From Candidatus Melainabacteria bacterium (GTDB lineage: Bacteria; Cyanobacteriota; Vampirovibrionia; LMEP-6097), in NCBI GenBank assembly GCA_028817775.1, contig JAPPOW010000078.1, positions 1 through 17,641 on the forward strand: a stretch of 17,641 bases of DNA. Reading direction: 5' to 3'. The notes beneath the pieces are model-generated. The model saw only the letters and a program-made list of their open reading frames with translations, ran no database searches and was not told where the DNA came from. Within the stretch, counting starts at the first letter, position 1. Every line of letters begins with the position of its first letter. Positions 1 to 6,199 of this stretch are shown piece by piece. The translations under genes and the position numbers were made by a program.

Positions 1-329
1 GCTGGTAAAGCTTGACCATCCAAACTATTTGCATCTTTTTGAGCTGACTCGACATAACCAAGATACACAGAATCATCTATTCTAAATTCTTCTGAAGCAG
101 TGTCATAAAAACTCTCAGTATGCAGTCCACCAAGTTTAGTTATCATCTGCACCAAACGTGTTGCTGCTGCCTGCAAACGACTGTCCTTGACATCGTGTTT
201 AAGACTTGCTTTTAATTCGCCTAAGCCTTCATCAAAGCTTGCTATCTGTTCCAAGATGGCCTCAAGCGGGTCAGCTGGAGCTGCCGGTTCAGTACTAGTG
301 GGAAGCTGAGAGGAAACTGCGCCTGTCAT
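1..329 (-). CDS. Unknown protein, N-terminal part (cut by window edge)
   Basis: The reverse strand is open from an ATG at 329-327 to the window edge, about 109 codons with no stop. The product begins MTGAVSSQLPTSTEPAAPAD and continues with a predicted helical stretch (DPLEAILEQIASFDEGLGEL) and then LQAAATRLVQMITKLGG. The first 20 residues are rich in Ser, Thr, Pro and Ala and look disordered. There is no signal peptide or membrane segment in the visible part. I do not recognise the family. It is divergent from rarA across an 80-bp gap. No Shine-Dalgarno is visible; AT-rich hexamers at 336-346 on the reverse strand could be a -10 box 6-11 nt before the ATG. The call as a gene rests on the uninterrupted frame and the sensible composition. 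Confidence 0.6.
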   Translation of the reverse strand, partial: MTGAVSSQLPTSTEPAAPADPLEAILEQIASFDEGLGELKASLKHDVKDSRLQAAATRLVQMITKLGGLHTESFYDTASEEFRIDDSVYLGYVESAQKDANSLDGQALP

Positions 330-393
330 AATATCAAGATAAAATATTAGCAATTTCAGAAAGGCCTAGTTAATACCAAAGCTGAAGACTTGC

Positions 394-399
394 TAAAAT
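394..399 (+). promoter_or_regulatory. -10 box of rarA (extended TGC-TAAAAT)
   Basis: TAAAAT preceded by TGC forms an extended -10. It ends 9 nt before the rarA ATG, so the transcript would begin at or near the start codon. No Shine-Dalgarno fits in between. No convincing -35 was seen. Confidence 0.5.
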
Positions 400-408
400 C
401 AAGCAAGA

Positions 409-1623
409 ATGCAGTCCCAAGCCAATATTTTCTATACAGAAGCTAAGGATTTCGAGCCTCTAGCCTACCAGCTCAGACCAAGCTCCCTTGATGAATTAGT
501 TGGTTCAATCAAGGCTAATCCTGCTTTCATCAATTGGCTGGAGTCAGGAGTTAAACAATCAGCAATCTTTTGGGGTCCACCAGGCACTGGCAAAACCACT
601 ATCGCTCAATTAGCTGCCAAATATTCTCAGCGCGACTTCATCAAATTGCAAGCCTTTAATTCTGGAGTCAAAGATCTGCGTGAGATTATTGCCCGCGCAG
701 AGAAATTACCCAACAGCATAATTTTATTTGTTGATGAAGTGCATAGCTTCAACAAAAGCCAACAAGATATTTTGCTCAACGCTATTGAACGTGGCATTTT
801 AATTTTTATTGGAGCTACTACCGAGAACCCAGCAGTCAGTATCAACAAGGCACTACTGAGTAGATCAATTTGTTTTGAACTCAAGCCACACAAGTATCAC
901 GACCTAGCTCAATTAATTGAGCGAGGACTTAAACTCAGATCAGCGGCAATGGATGATGATGCTTGTGATTATTTAATCAAAGCTAGTTTCGGTGATGCTC
1001 GCCATATGCTCACTAATCTTGAGCTCTTGCTTAATTCTGCTGATCATATTGATCTAGAGACTTGCCGCAGCCAAATCTCCAAGAAATTTTTCTCTGGTGA
1101 CCCTAATACCTATTATGATTGTGTCTCAGCTTTACAAAAATCTTTGCGTGGCAGTGACGTTGATGCTTCTTTATACTGGCTTGCTCGCTTACTGCATGCT
1201 GGTGCTGAACTAGAAGCTATCTGCAGGCGCATAGTAGTAACTGCAGCAGAAGATGTTGGTATTGCTGATCCACAAGCCTTAGTCATTGCCAACAACGCTT
1301 ATCAAGTAGCAATGAAGCTTGGTCTGCCAGAAGCTCGCATCCCATTGTCTGTTGCTGTCACTTATATCGCCAAAGCCCCTAAATCAAACTGGGCATACAA
1401 AGCCTTGGACAAAGCACTTGCTGATTGCAGCAACCATCCACCTTATCCAATCCCAGAGCACTTACGCAACCTTGCAGTCAAAGACTGCCCAGCCAAATCT
1501 AATAATGTCAAAGTCAATCCTATAACCAAGTACAAGTATCCTCATGACTACCCCGATAAATCGGTAGAACAACAATACTTGCCTGATGAATTAGTTAATA
1601 AAAAATACTATAACGAAGATTAA
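409..1623 (+). CDS. rarA: Replication-associated recombination protein A, AAA+ ATPase
   Basis: RarA/MgsA is a clamp-loader-like AAA+ ATPase that acts at stalled replication forks with single-strand binding protein. Visible in the 404-aa product: Walker A GPPGTGKT at residues 56-63, Walker B ILFVDEVH near 105-112, sensor 1 GATTEN at 135-140, and an arginine-finger SR at 151-152. The family's C-terminal signature is present as YKYPHDYP followed by VEQQYLPDEL. The length is slightly below the usual 420-450 aa, mainly because the N-terminus is short. The ATG at 409 is chosen because a -10 box lies 9 nt upstream. The gene converges on the 155-aa gene with a 4-nt overlap of the two stop codons (1620-1623) and no terminator between them. 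Family assignment is firm. Confidence 0.95.
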   Translation: MQSQANIFYTEAKDFEPLAYQLRPSSLDELVGSIKANPAFINWLESGVKQSAIFWGPPGTGKTTIAQLAAKYSQRDFIKLQAFNSGVKDLREIIARAEKLPNSIILFVDEVHSFNKSQQDILLNAIERGILIFIGATTENPAVSINKALLSRSICFELKPHKYHDLAQLIERGLKLRSAAMDDDACDYLIKASFGDARHMLTNLELLLNSADHIDLETCRSQISKKFFSGDPNTYYDCVSALQKSLRGSDVDASLYWLARLLHAGAELEAICRRIVVTAAEDVGIADPQALVIANNAYQVAMKLGLPEARIPLSVAVTYIAKAPKSNWAYKALDKALADCSNHPPYPIPEHLRNLAVKDCPAKSNNVKVNPITKYKYPHDYPDKSVEQQYLPDELVNKKYYNED

Positions 1624-2087
1624 ACAGCAATAGTTGTTGTAAGAATGTCACGCATAAGCTGATTACCACCAGAAATTGTTTCAGTCATCAGCATTTTACC
1701 TGCAGAAGCTTCAGCCTGATCCAATAAATCCTTAATGTATCGAATCGAATCAGGGTCAGTATCACCTGTCTCTAATTGATTTACAAGAATTGTTGCAACA
1801 TCAGCTAACTCCATTGCTTCTTGCTCATGAGCAGCACCATAAACTCGAGTTGCAAAATCATTTAAATCAGCTGGAGTGCGCTCTACAATCTCGCCGTTGA
1901 CTTCAACACTAATTGTTTCATCAGTTTGAGGTGTGAAGATTGCTCTATTGACAACTTCATTAGCTGCACCAGACTGCAGCGTTGCATCTGGGTTGAAATC
2001 CCTTACTGATTTTGATGATTTTGAACTATTTGAAGGCTCACCTTCTGGTTGAATTGCTCCCGTATTAACTCCACTAAGATTGTCCAT
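1620..2087 (-). CDS. Unknown 155-aa acidic protein
   Basis: A complete frame of 155 codons from an ATG with a strong Shine-Dalgarno (GAGGAGA on the reverse strand, plus coordinates 2099-2105). Residues 1-45 are Ser/Asn/Lys-rich and probably disordered; the rest looks helical, with LADVATILVNQLETG and YIKDLLDQAEASAGKMLM. There is no signal peptide, membrane segment or cysteine. I do not recognise the family. The gene lies downstream of the 89-aa gene on the same strand, but a terminator (2180-2202) separates them, so it probably has its own promoter near 2142-2147. Its 5' leader contains a hairpin matching the dispersed family A repeat. It converges on rarA with a 4-nt overlap. The ribosome binding site and composition support a real gene; function unknown. 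Confidence 0.7.
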   Translation of the reverse strand: MDNLSGVNTGAIQPEGEPSNSSKSSKSVRDFNPDATLQSGAANEVVNRAIFTPQTDETISVEVNGEIVERTPADLNDFATRVYGAAHEQEAMELADVATILVNQLETGDTDPDSIRYIKDLLDQAEASAGKMLMTETISGGNQLMRDILTTTIAV

Positions 2088-2098
2088 TTGTATTTAAG

Positions 2099-2105
2099 TC
2101 TCCTC
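2099..2105 (-). promoter_or_regulatory. Ribosome binding site of the 155-aa gene
   Basis: Reads GAGGAGA on the reverse strand, 11 nt before the ATG at 2087. This is one of the few clear Shine-Dalgarno sites in a window where most first genes lack one. Confidence 0.65.
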
Positions 2106-2108
2106 TTC

Positions 2109-2134
2109 GAGATCCTGACTCTTTGCTCAGGATG
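2109..2134 (-). repeat. Family A hairpin unit in the leader of the 155-aa gene
   Basis: On the reverse strand the sequence runs CATCCTGAG, AAAGAG in the loop, GTCAGGATCTC at the end. ATCCTGA and TCAGGAT (plus 2112-2118 and 2127-2133) make a 7-bp stem with an 8-nt loop. The same unit, with longer loops, occurs at 15656-15741 and 16612-16651. It lies immediately upstream of the ribosome binding site and probably inside the transcript. Confidence 0.6.
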
Positions 2135-2141
2135 TATCTTC

Positions 2142-2147
2142 TCTATA
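2142..2147 (-). promoter_or_regulatory. Candidate -10 box of the 155-aa gene
   Basis: TATAGA on the reverse strand, about 55 nt before the start codon. If used, the leader would contain the family A hairpin and the ribosome binding site. No clear -35 was seen. Confidence 0.35.
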
Positions 2148-2179
2148 CAAAGCAGATAGAAGTTAAGAATTGACAAAAC

Positions 2180-2202
2180 AAAGCCCCTCTTTGAGGGGCT
2201 TT
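2180..2202 (-). terminator. Rho-independent terminator of the 89-aa gene
   Basis: A perfect 10-bp stem, AAAGCCCCTC with GAGGGGCTTT, closes on a 3-nt loop. On the reverse strand it is followed by a T-rich run (TTTGTTTTGT when the last stem bases are included), and it lies about 30 nt past the stop codon at 2235. The plus strand has no T tract after the stem, so the terminator serves the minus strand. Confidence 0.8.
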
Positions 2203-2234
2203 AGAGAAATTTATGAGTCTAATGAAGTAAAAAT

Positions 2235-2504
2235 TTATACACGGAGACTTTTCATTATCGCTGAACGGAAACCATCCGCTCTAGCGTCTGATCTTGTTGC
2301 ATGAAGTTCTTTCTTGCCAGTATCACTCATGGCAAATACTTGACCGACTCCTGCATGTCTTGAAACTGGTGTTGAATTAAGTTTTTTGAGAGGACCATCT
2401 GCCGCAACTTTACGTTTCGCTGCAGCTGATTTAACTTCTTGCTCTCTTTGAACCCCAAAGAAAGAAGCTAATTGTGATTGTATTCCCTCTGGCACTCTTG
2501 ACAT
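2235..2504 (-). CDS. Unknown 89-aa basic protein
   Basis: A complete frame of 89 codons. The product begins MSRVPEGIQSQLASFFGV, then has a Lys/Arg/Ala-rich section (KSAAAKRKVAADGPLKKL) and ends RSAIMKSLRV. It is basic, soluble, and has no cysteine or membrane segment. The start is fixed by AGGAGA on the reverse strand (plus 2511-2516), 6 nt before the ATG. A strong terminator follows directly, so it is probably a single-gene transcription unit. I do not recognise the family. A nucleic-acid-binding or partner-binding role is only a guess from the charge. Ribosome binding site and terminator both argue that it is expressed. Confidence 0.7.
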   Translation of the reverse strand: MSRVPEGIQSQLASFFGVQREQEVKSAAAKRKVAADGPLKKLNSTPVSRHAGVGQVFAMSDTGKKELHATRSDARADGFRSAIMKSLRV

Positions 2505-2510
2505 TCAAGT

Positions 2511-2516
2511 TCTCCT
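2511..2516 (-). promoter_or_regulatory. Ribosome binding site of the 89-aa gene
   Basis: AGGAGA on the reverse strand with an ideal 6-nt spacing to the ATG at 2504. This decides the start of the gene. Confidence 0.7.
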
Positions 2517-3116
2517 ATATAGATCTACAAAGTCCCCGTTGTGATATTTTTGACAAGAAATTTAAAAATATTTTTTCTAAAAGTTCCCGGCCATAATCAG
2601 CTCTTAACCCTATTCCCTAAAAAGCTAATGTATTAACAATAAATCTGCTGTAATCAAGCCACATTTAGATTATAACAAAAATATAAAGGAATTTTCGTTT
2701 TCAGAAGAAGTTTATTGTTAAAATTGATTAATTTTGACTTGAATGTCAGTTTGGCTTCCCTGCTACCCCAAATAAAGCCAAAACCCTCTAAATTAGCACT
2801 TATTTTTGCTTTTGTGGATCCAAGAGCAAGGCATTTGAAGTCCGCTAAGGACGTGTCCGAAGTGGGCTCTAGCCCATGAGGTTTAGGGGTCACAAAGAAG
2901 TAAAGACTCAATAAAAGGACGAAGCCCCCGGAGAAATAACACAGCTATTGGATTCAGAAAAGTAAAAAGAGACTAGACCAAGACCGACTTATACTAAAAG
3001 CGCAGCGGTCCTGGAATTACTAGTCCTACACAAGCACTTTAGGTTGAATCTGGGCATTTCATCCTAAAGATACCGCTTATGTAGCAAATCAATGTTAAGA
3101 CCAGGTAAACCTTACG
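2517..3116. other. 600-bp stretch with no convincing gene
   Basis: The longest frame here (minus strand, 2911-2654, 85 codons) starts at TTG, has no ribosome binding site or -10 at the right distance, and has an unusual Lys/Leu/Phe-rich composition, so I do not call it. Nested short palindromes occur at 2838-2876, including TGGGCTCTAGCCCA at 2863-2876. Further on, AGCGGT at 3004-3009 can pair with ACCGCT at 3072-3077, enclosing CTTTAGG/CCTAAAG (3037-3043 and 3063-3069), with TATACT at 2990-2995 just upstream. The stretch may be decayed coding sequence, a small RNA locus, or both. Confidence 0.4.
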
Positions 3117-3186
3117 TAATCACTTCCGGGTTGTAACGCCCGTAACGCTGATTTGCGTTACGGGCGTTACAACCCGGAAGTGATTA
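3117..3186. repeat. Family C perfect palindrome, 32-bp arms, 6-nt loop
   Basis: The left arm 3117-3148 and right arm 3155-3186 are exact reverse complements around TGATTT. The core carries GTAACGC units in both arms. The right arm runs into the -10 box (3185-3190) of the HD-domain gene. A second, less regular element with the same units lies at 13077-13167. Confidence 0.9.
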
Positions 3187-3190
3187 TAAT
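3185..3190 (+). promoter_or_regulatory. -10 box of the HD-domain gene
   Basis: A perfect TATAAT, 6 nt before the ATG at 3197, with no Shine-Dalgarno. The -35 region would fall inside the right arm of the palindrome. Confidence 0.65.
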
Positions 3191-3196
3191 GATGGT

Positions 3197-4483
3197 ATGA
3201 GCCGGACTTACAGAGATCCTATACACCAAGAGATTAGCCTTGATAGCGGCAATCCAGTCGAAGGATTAATCATCGAATTAATCGACACCAGAGAATTCCA
3301 AAGACTTCGTTGGATCAGGCAATTGGGTACTGGTTGGTTTACTTTTCACGGTGCTGAAGCAAGTAGATTTGGGCATTCACTTGGTGCCATGCATGTGGCA
3401 CGAATGATGTTCCAAAAAATTGCTACAGACTTAAATCTTAATCACGAAATTGAAGCGGAGTATTATGCCTTGGTTCTTTGTGCTTCATTACTTCATGACA
3501 TTGGTCACGGACCAATGTCTCATAGTTGCGAAAAAATTTCTAATATCAAACACGAACGCTGGACTGCTGCAATAATCAATGACCCAAGTACTCAAATCAA
3601 TCAAGTGCTAGAAAATTTCCAAGTGGGCTTAGCAGCAAAAATTGTTTCTGTTCTCAACAAAAGCTATCCAGTAAAATTCATTTGCAGTATTGTTTCTAGT
3701 CAGCTTGATTCTGATCGTTTTGATTACTTATTGCGTGACAGTTACTATAGTGGCACCTCTTACGGCAACTTTGATCTCAACCGAGTTATCAGCAGCATCA
3801 AAGCCAATCTGGATCAGGATTGCCTAGTAGTTAGTGGTGAGAAAGGTATGCTTGCAGTAGAAGATTACCTCTACGCTCGCTACTCAATGTACATGCAAGT
3901 CTATCAACACAAAAAATGTCTCGCTTCTGACGCTTTTTTCCTTAAATTATTCCAGCGCGCCAAAGTTTTAATCAAACATAAACGTATTGCTTTCATTGAA
4001 GAACCATTATACAAATGGCTATCAGAACCAGAGAAGATGAGCACTCAAGATTATTTGCAAATCGATGACACCATGATCATCCATCACATCAAGCACTGGC
4101 AAAACGAAAAAGACATCACTCTTAAAGATCTAGCTCGCAGATTTTTCGAACGCAAATTATTCAAGTCAAGCAAAGTGAACAATAATGAAGAACTTGAAAC
4201 AATGCTCAAAAGCAAGTCAGATGAGTTGCGCCGCCAGAACCTTGACCCTGACTACTATCTAGACAGTATTACCATTGCCGCTAATCCATACAGTTTCTAT
4301 AACCCAAACGAAACTGCCGGTGATTTAACCAAAGCGATCTATGTAGAAGATCAAAACGGTAAACTCAATGAGATCTCAACTGTCTCTCATGTTGTTTCTT
4401 CATTGGTACAAAATGATTTTGCTAATTCTTGGATAATCTACTCTCAAGATCGTCAATGCGAGCCTGCATTTTCTCTAAAGTAA
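3197..4483 (+). CDS. HD-domain phosphohydrolase (dNTPase/SAMHD1-like)
   Basis: A 428-aa protein of the HD superfamily. The metal-binding pattern is visible: His60 in SRFGHSLG, His100-Asp101 in LLHDIGHGPMSHS, and Asp171 in SQLDSDRFDYLLRDSYYSG. This arrangement, with the N-terminal DPIHQEI and REFQRLRWIRQLG, is typical of the YdhJ/SAMHD1-type branch, many members of which hydrolyse dNTPs to nucleosides and triphosphate; the substrate here is inferred. The start is chosen from a TATAAT 6 nt upstream. The 3' end overlaps the end of cysE, on the other strand, by 62 nt. The region after about residue 270 is less conserved and I cannot assign it. No membrane segment is seen. Confidence 0.88.
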   Translation: MSRTYRDPIHQEISLDSGNPVEGLIIELIDTREFQRLRWIRQLGTGWFTFHGAEASRFGHSLGAMHVARMMFQKIATDLNLNHEIEAEYYALVLCASLLHDIGHGPMSHSCEKISNIKHERWTAAIINDPSTQINQVLENFQVGLAAKIVSVLNKSYPVKFICSIVSSQLDSDRFDYLLRDSYYSGTSYGNFDLNRVISSIKANLDQDCLVVSGEKGMLAVEDYLYARYSMYMQVYQHKKCLASDAFFLKLFQRAKVLIKHKRIAFIEEPLYKWLSEPEKMSTQDYLQIDDTMIIHHIKHWQNEKDITLKDLARRFFERKLFKSSKVNNNEELETMLKSKSDELRRQNLDPDYYLDSITIAANPYSFYNPNETAGDLTKAIYVEDQNGKLNEISTVSHVVSSLVQNDFANSWIIYSQDRQCEPAFSLK

Positions 4484-5078
4484 GCCCGATATAATCCGGG
4501 GTCTTGTTATGCTCCAACTTATCAATGATTTCTTTGAGGTCACCATCCATCTTGATGATACGTCCAGGGATGCCAACTACTGTGCTATTAGAAGGTACAT
4601 CTTTGACCACTACTGAGTTTGCACCCACCTGCACATAATCGCCAATTTCAATATTGCCCAAAACCTTAGCACCAGCACCAAGCACTATATGATTCGCTAG
4701 AGTCGGGTGACGTTTTTCTTTTTTGGTGGAGACACCACCTAGAGTGACACCTTGATAAATCGTGACATGATCACCAATGATAGTTGTTTCACCAATCACC
4801 ACTCCAGAACCATGATCAATAAAGAAACTCTCACCGATGCTTGCACCAGGGTGAATTTCAATATTAGTAATGATCTTAACGATGTACTGTAAAAAACGAG
4901 CCAAAAATTTAATGCAAGGATTAAGAATCCCAAGATCCAAATTCCATAGCCAATGCAAGAAGCGATGCGCTAACACCGCCTGAAAGCCAGGGTAATAGAG
5001 CCAAATCCCAAAGCAAGTTTGGCAAGCCGGATCTTTTTGCTTGACATTATTTATTTCGCGATTGATTGTTCGAAACAC
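4422..5078 (-). CDS. cysE: Serine O-acetyltransferase
   Basis: CysE transfers acetyl from acetyl-CoA to serine, making O-acetylserine for cysteine synthesis. The 218-aa product shows the family's N-terminal helical part with DPACQ (16-20) and YPGFQAVLAHR, then a left-handed beta-helix of hexapeptide repeats. Signatures are IEIHPGASIG (73-82), FFIDHGSGVVIGET with the catalytic-type Asp88-His89, VTLGGVSTKKEKRHPT and VVGIPGR. The length fits the short Gram-positive/cyanobacterial type rather than the longer enterobacterial one. The start is GTG, with TAAAAT 9 nt upstream and no Shine-Dalgarno. It lies 17 nt behind the 5096-5554 gene, and its own -10 sits in that gap. It overlaps the HD-domain gene by 62 nt at the 3' end. 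Confidence 0.95.
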   Translation of the reverse strand: MFRTINREINNVKQKDPACQTCFGIWLYYPGFQAVLAHRFLHWLWNLDLGILNPCIKFLARFLQYIVKIITNIEIHPGASIGESFFIDHGSGVVIGETTIIGDHVTIYQGVTLGGVSTKKEKRHPTLANHIVLGAGAKVLGNIEIGDYVQVGANSVVVKDVPSNSTVVGIPGRIIKMDGDLKEIIDKLEHNKTPDYIGLTLEKMQARIDDLESRLSKN

Positions 5079-5087
5079 AGTGACACT

Positions 5088-5093
5088 ATTTTA
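5088..5093 (-). promoter_or_regulatory. -10 box of cysE
   Basis: TAAAAT on the reverse strand, 9 nt before the GTG start, between the stop codon of the upstream gene and cysE. It would give a leaderless cysE transcript. Confidence 0.45.
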
Positions 5094-5095
5094 GC

Positions 5096-5554
5096 CTATC
5101 TAGTAATAGGACGAGCATTAGCCAAATCATCAAGTCTTCTACGCTCTGTCTCCCGTCCAGCTTTTTTAGCCTCTGCTTCTGCTTTAGCTTTAAAACCCTG
5201 GTAATAATATTTGCCTAATTGCTCAGTATGGATAGTAGCCTGCTGCTGATGCTCACCATCTTGATCAAAAAAATAATGTACAAAACCATCCAAGCCGCCT
5301 CTACCATTGTGAGCAACTACAATCTTCAACTTAGGGATCTCTTCAAGCCCCAATAAAGCTCGAGCCGATACCAATTCAATTTCTAACTCTAAATTATTAG
5401 AGCTATCAGTTTTGATGGCATACTGAGAACAAGTACCAGGTCCATCTTTTGATAATTCATCAGCAATCAAATTGTGTAAATCTGTTGCCGCAGTACCATC
5501 TGGCTCTCTCTGGAGAGGTACTTCGCGTAAAATTTCAGTAGCAAGAGTAAACAT
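5096..5554 (-). CDS. Unknown 152-aa protein upstream of cysE
   Basis: The frame is open from an ATG at 5572, but the start at 5554 (MFTLATEILREV) is preferred. A TATTAT lies 8 nt upstream of it, whereas the upstream ATG itself overlaps a TATAAT. The product is soluble, with alternating strands in the middle (LELEIELVSARALLG, LKIVVAHNG) and a long charged C-terminal helix rich in Lys, Ala, Glu and Arg ending RRRLDDLANARPITR. There is a single Cys near the middle. I do not recognise the family. The stop codon is 17 nt from the cysE start, so cotranscription is likely, but nothing in the protein points to cysteine synthesis. It is divergent from rdgB with overlapping promoters. Confidence 0.65.
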   Translation of the reverse strand: MFTLATEILREVPLQREPDGTAATDLHNLIADELSKDGPGTCSQYAIKTDSSNNLELEIELVSARALLGLEEIPKLKIVVAHNGRGGLDGFVHYFFDQDGEHQQQATIHTEQLGKYYYQGFKAKAEAEAKKAGRETERRRLDDLANARPITR

Positions 5555-5562
5555 AGTCCAAG

Positions 5563-5568
5563 ATAATA
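5563..5568 (-). promoter_or_regulatory. -10 box of the 5096-5554 gene
   Basis: TATTAT on the reverse strand, 8 nt before the ATG at 5554. A second reverse-strand hexamer, TATAAT (plus 5571-5576), lies 16 nt before that ATG and overlaps the forward -10 candidates of rdgB. Confidence 0.4.
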
Positions 5569-5572
5569 GCAT

Positions 5573-5583
5573 TATAGTATGAT
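5573..5583 (+). promoter_or_regulatory. Candidate -10 boxes of rdgB
   Basis: TATAGT (5573-5578) and TATGAT (5578-5583) are adjacent forward-strand -10 candidates. Both lie over the upstream ATG codons at 5579 and 5582, which argues that translation begins at 5597 instead. Confidence 0.4.
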
Positions 5584-5596
5584 GAAATCAAGCCCC

Positions 5597-6199
5597 ATGA
5601 AAATCATTATTGCAACTGGAAATCAAGGAAAGGTCAAAGAATTTCACCAAATTGCTGAACTCCTTGGTATCAAAGGTATTGAATTCCAAACTATTAAGGA
5701 AGTTTGTCCGGAGGCTGATTTTGATCCTGAGGAAACCGGCTCCACTTTTGCCGAGAATGCCATGATCAAAGCTAAAGCCGCTGCAGCGATTATTGAGGAG
5801 GAAGCTTTGATCATGGCCGATGATTCCGGAATTGAAATCGATGCCATGGACGGCAGACCAGGAATTTATGCTGCTCGCTATCTCAAAACTAATGGTATTG
5901 AAGGAGTACTTAAAGAAGTAGGTGATAGCAAGAACCGTGCCTGTAAATTTATTTGTCATATTACAGTGCTAGATCAGGATGGAAAATTAGTTGCAGAGAA
6001 TGAAAGTTACTGGCATGGACAAATTGCTCAAGCTGCTCGAGGTACTAATGGCTTTGGCTATGATCCAATCGTTATTCCAGTTGAATATCCCGAAAACACT
6101 GTCGCCGAATTAAGTGATGAAATTAAATCAAAAATTTCTCACCGGGCTCAAGCTTCATCAGCTATCTTAGAATCTCTAAAAAGCTTATCCAAAAACTGA
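5597..6199 (+). CDS. rdgB: dITP/XTP pyrophosphatase (Ham1/RdgB)
   Basis: RdgB hydrolyses non-canonical purine triphosphates (ITP, dITP, XTP) to monophosphate and pyrophosphate, keeping them out of nucleic acids. The product shows IIIATGNQGKVKEF at the N-terminus, EETGSTFAENAMIKAKAAA, the catalytic-region ADDSGIEIDAMDGRPG, GFGYDPI and the terminal SHRAQA. From the ATG at 5597 it is 200 aa, the family's usual length, and begins MKIIIATGN as most members do. The frame extends to ATGs at 5579 and 5582, but those lie within or beside -10-like hexamers. The 3' end overlaps the converging hydrolase gene by 52 nt. No Shine-Dalgarno precedes the start. Confidence 0.93.
   Translation: MKIIIATGNQGKVKEFHQIAELLGIKGIEFQTIKEVCPEADFDPEETGSTFAENAMIKAKAAAAIIEEEALIMADDSGIEIDAMDGRPGIYAARYLKTNGIEGVLKEVGDSKNRACKFICHITVLDQDGKLVAENESYWHGQIAQAARGTNGFGYDPIVIPVEYPENTVAELSDEIKSKISHRAQASSAILESLKSLSKN

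Noticed and set aside
2654..2911. An 85-codon minus-strand frame in the long gap
   Set aside because: TTG start, no ribosome binding site, no -10 at the distance seen for its neighbours, and a composition unlike the real genes. It also overlaps nested palindromes.
3004..3077. A 74-nt fold with a 6-bp closing stem that first looked like a tRNA
   Set aside because: No T-loop, no proper D-arm or anticodon arm on either strand, and the closing stem is one pair short.
5588..5959. A 123-codon minus-strand frame
   Set aside because: Antisense to the conserved part of rdgB and without start signals.
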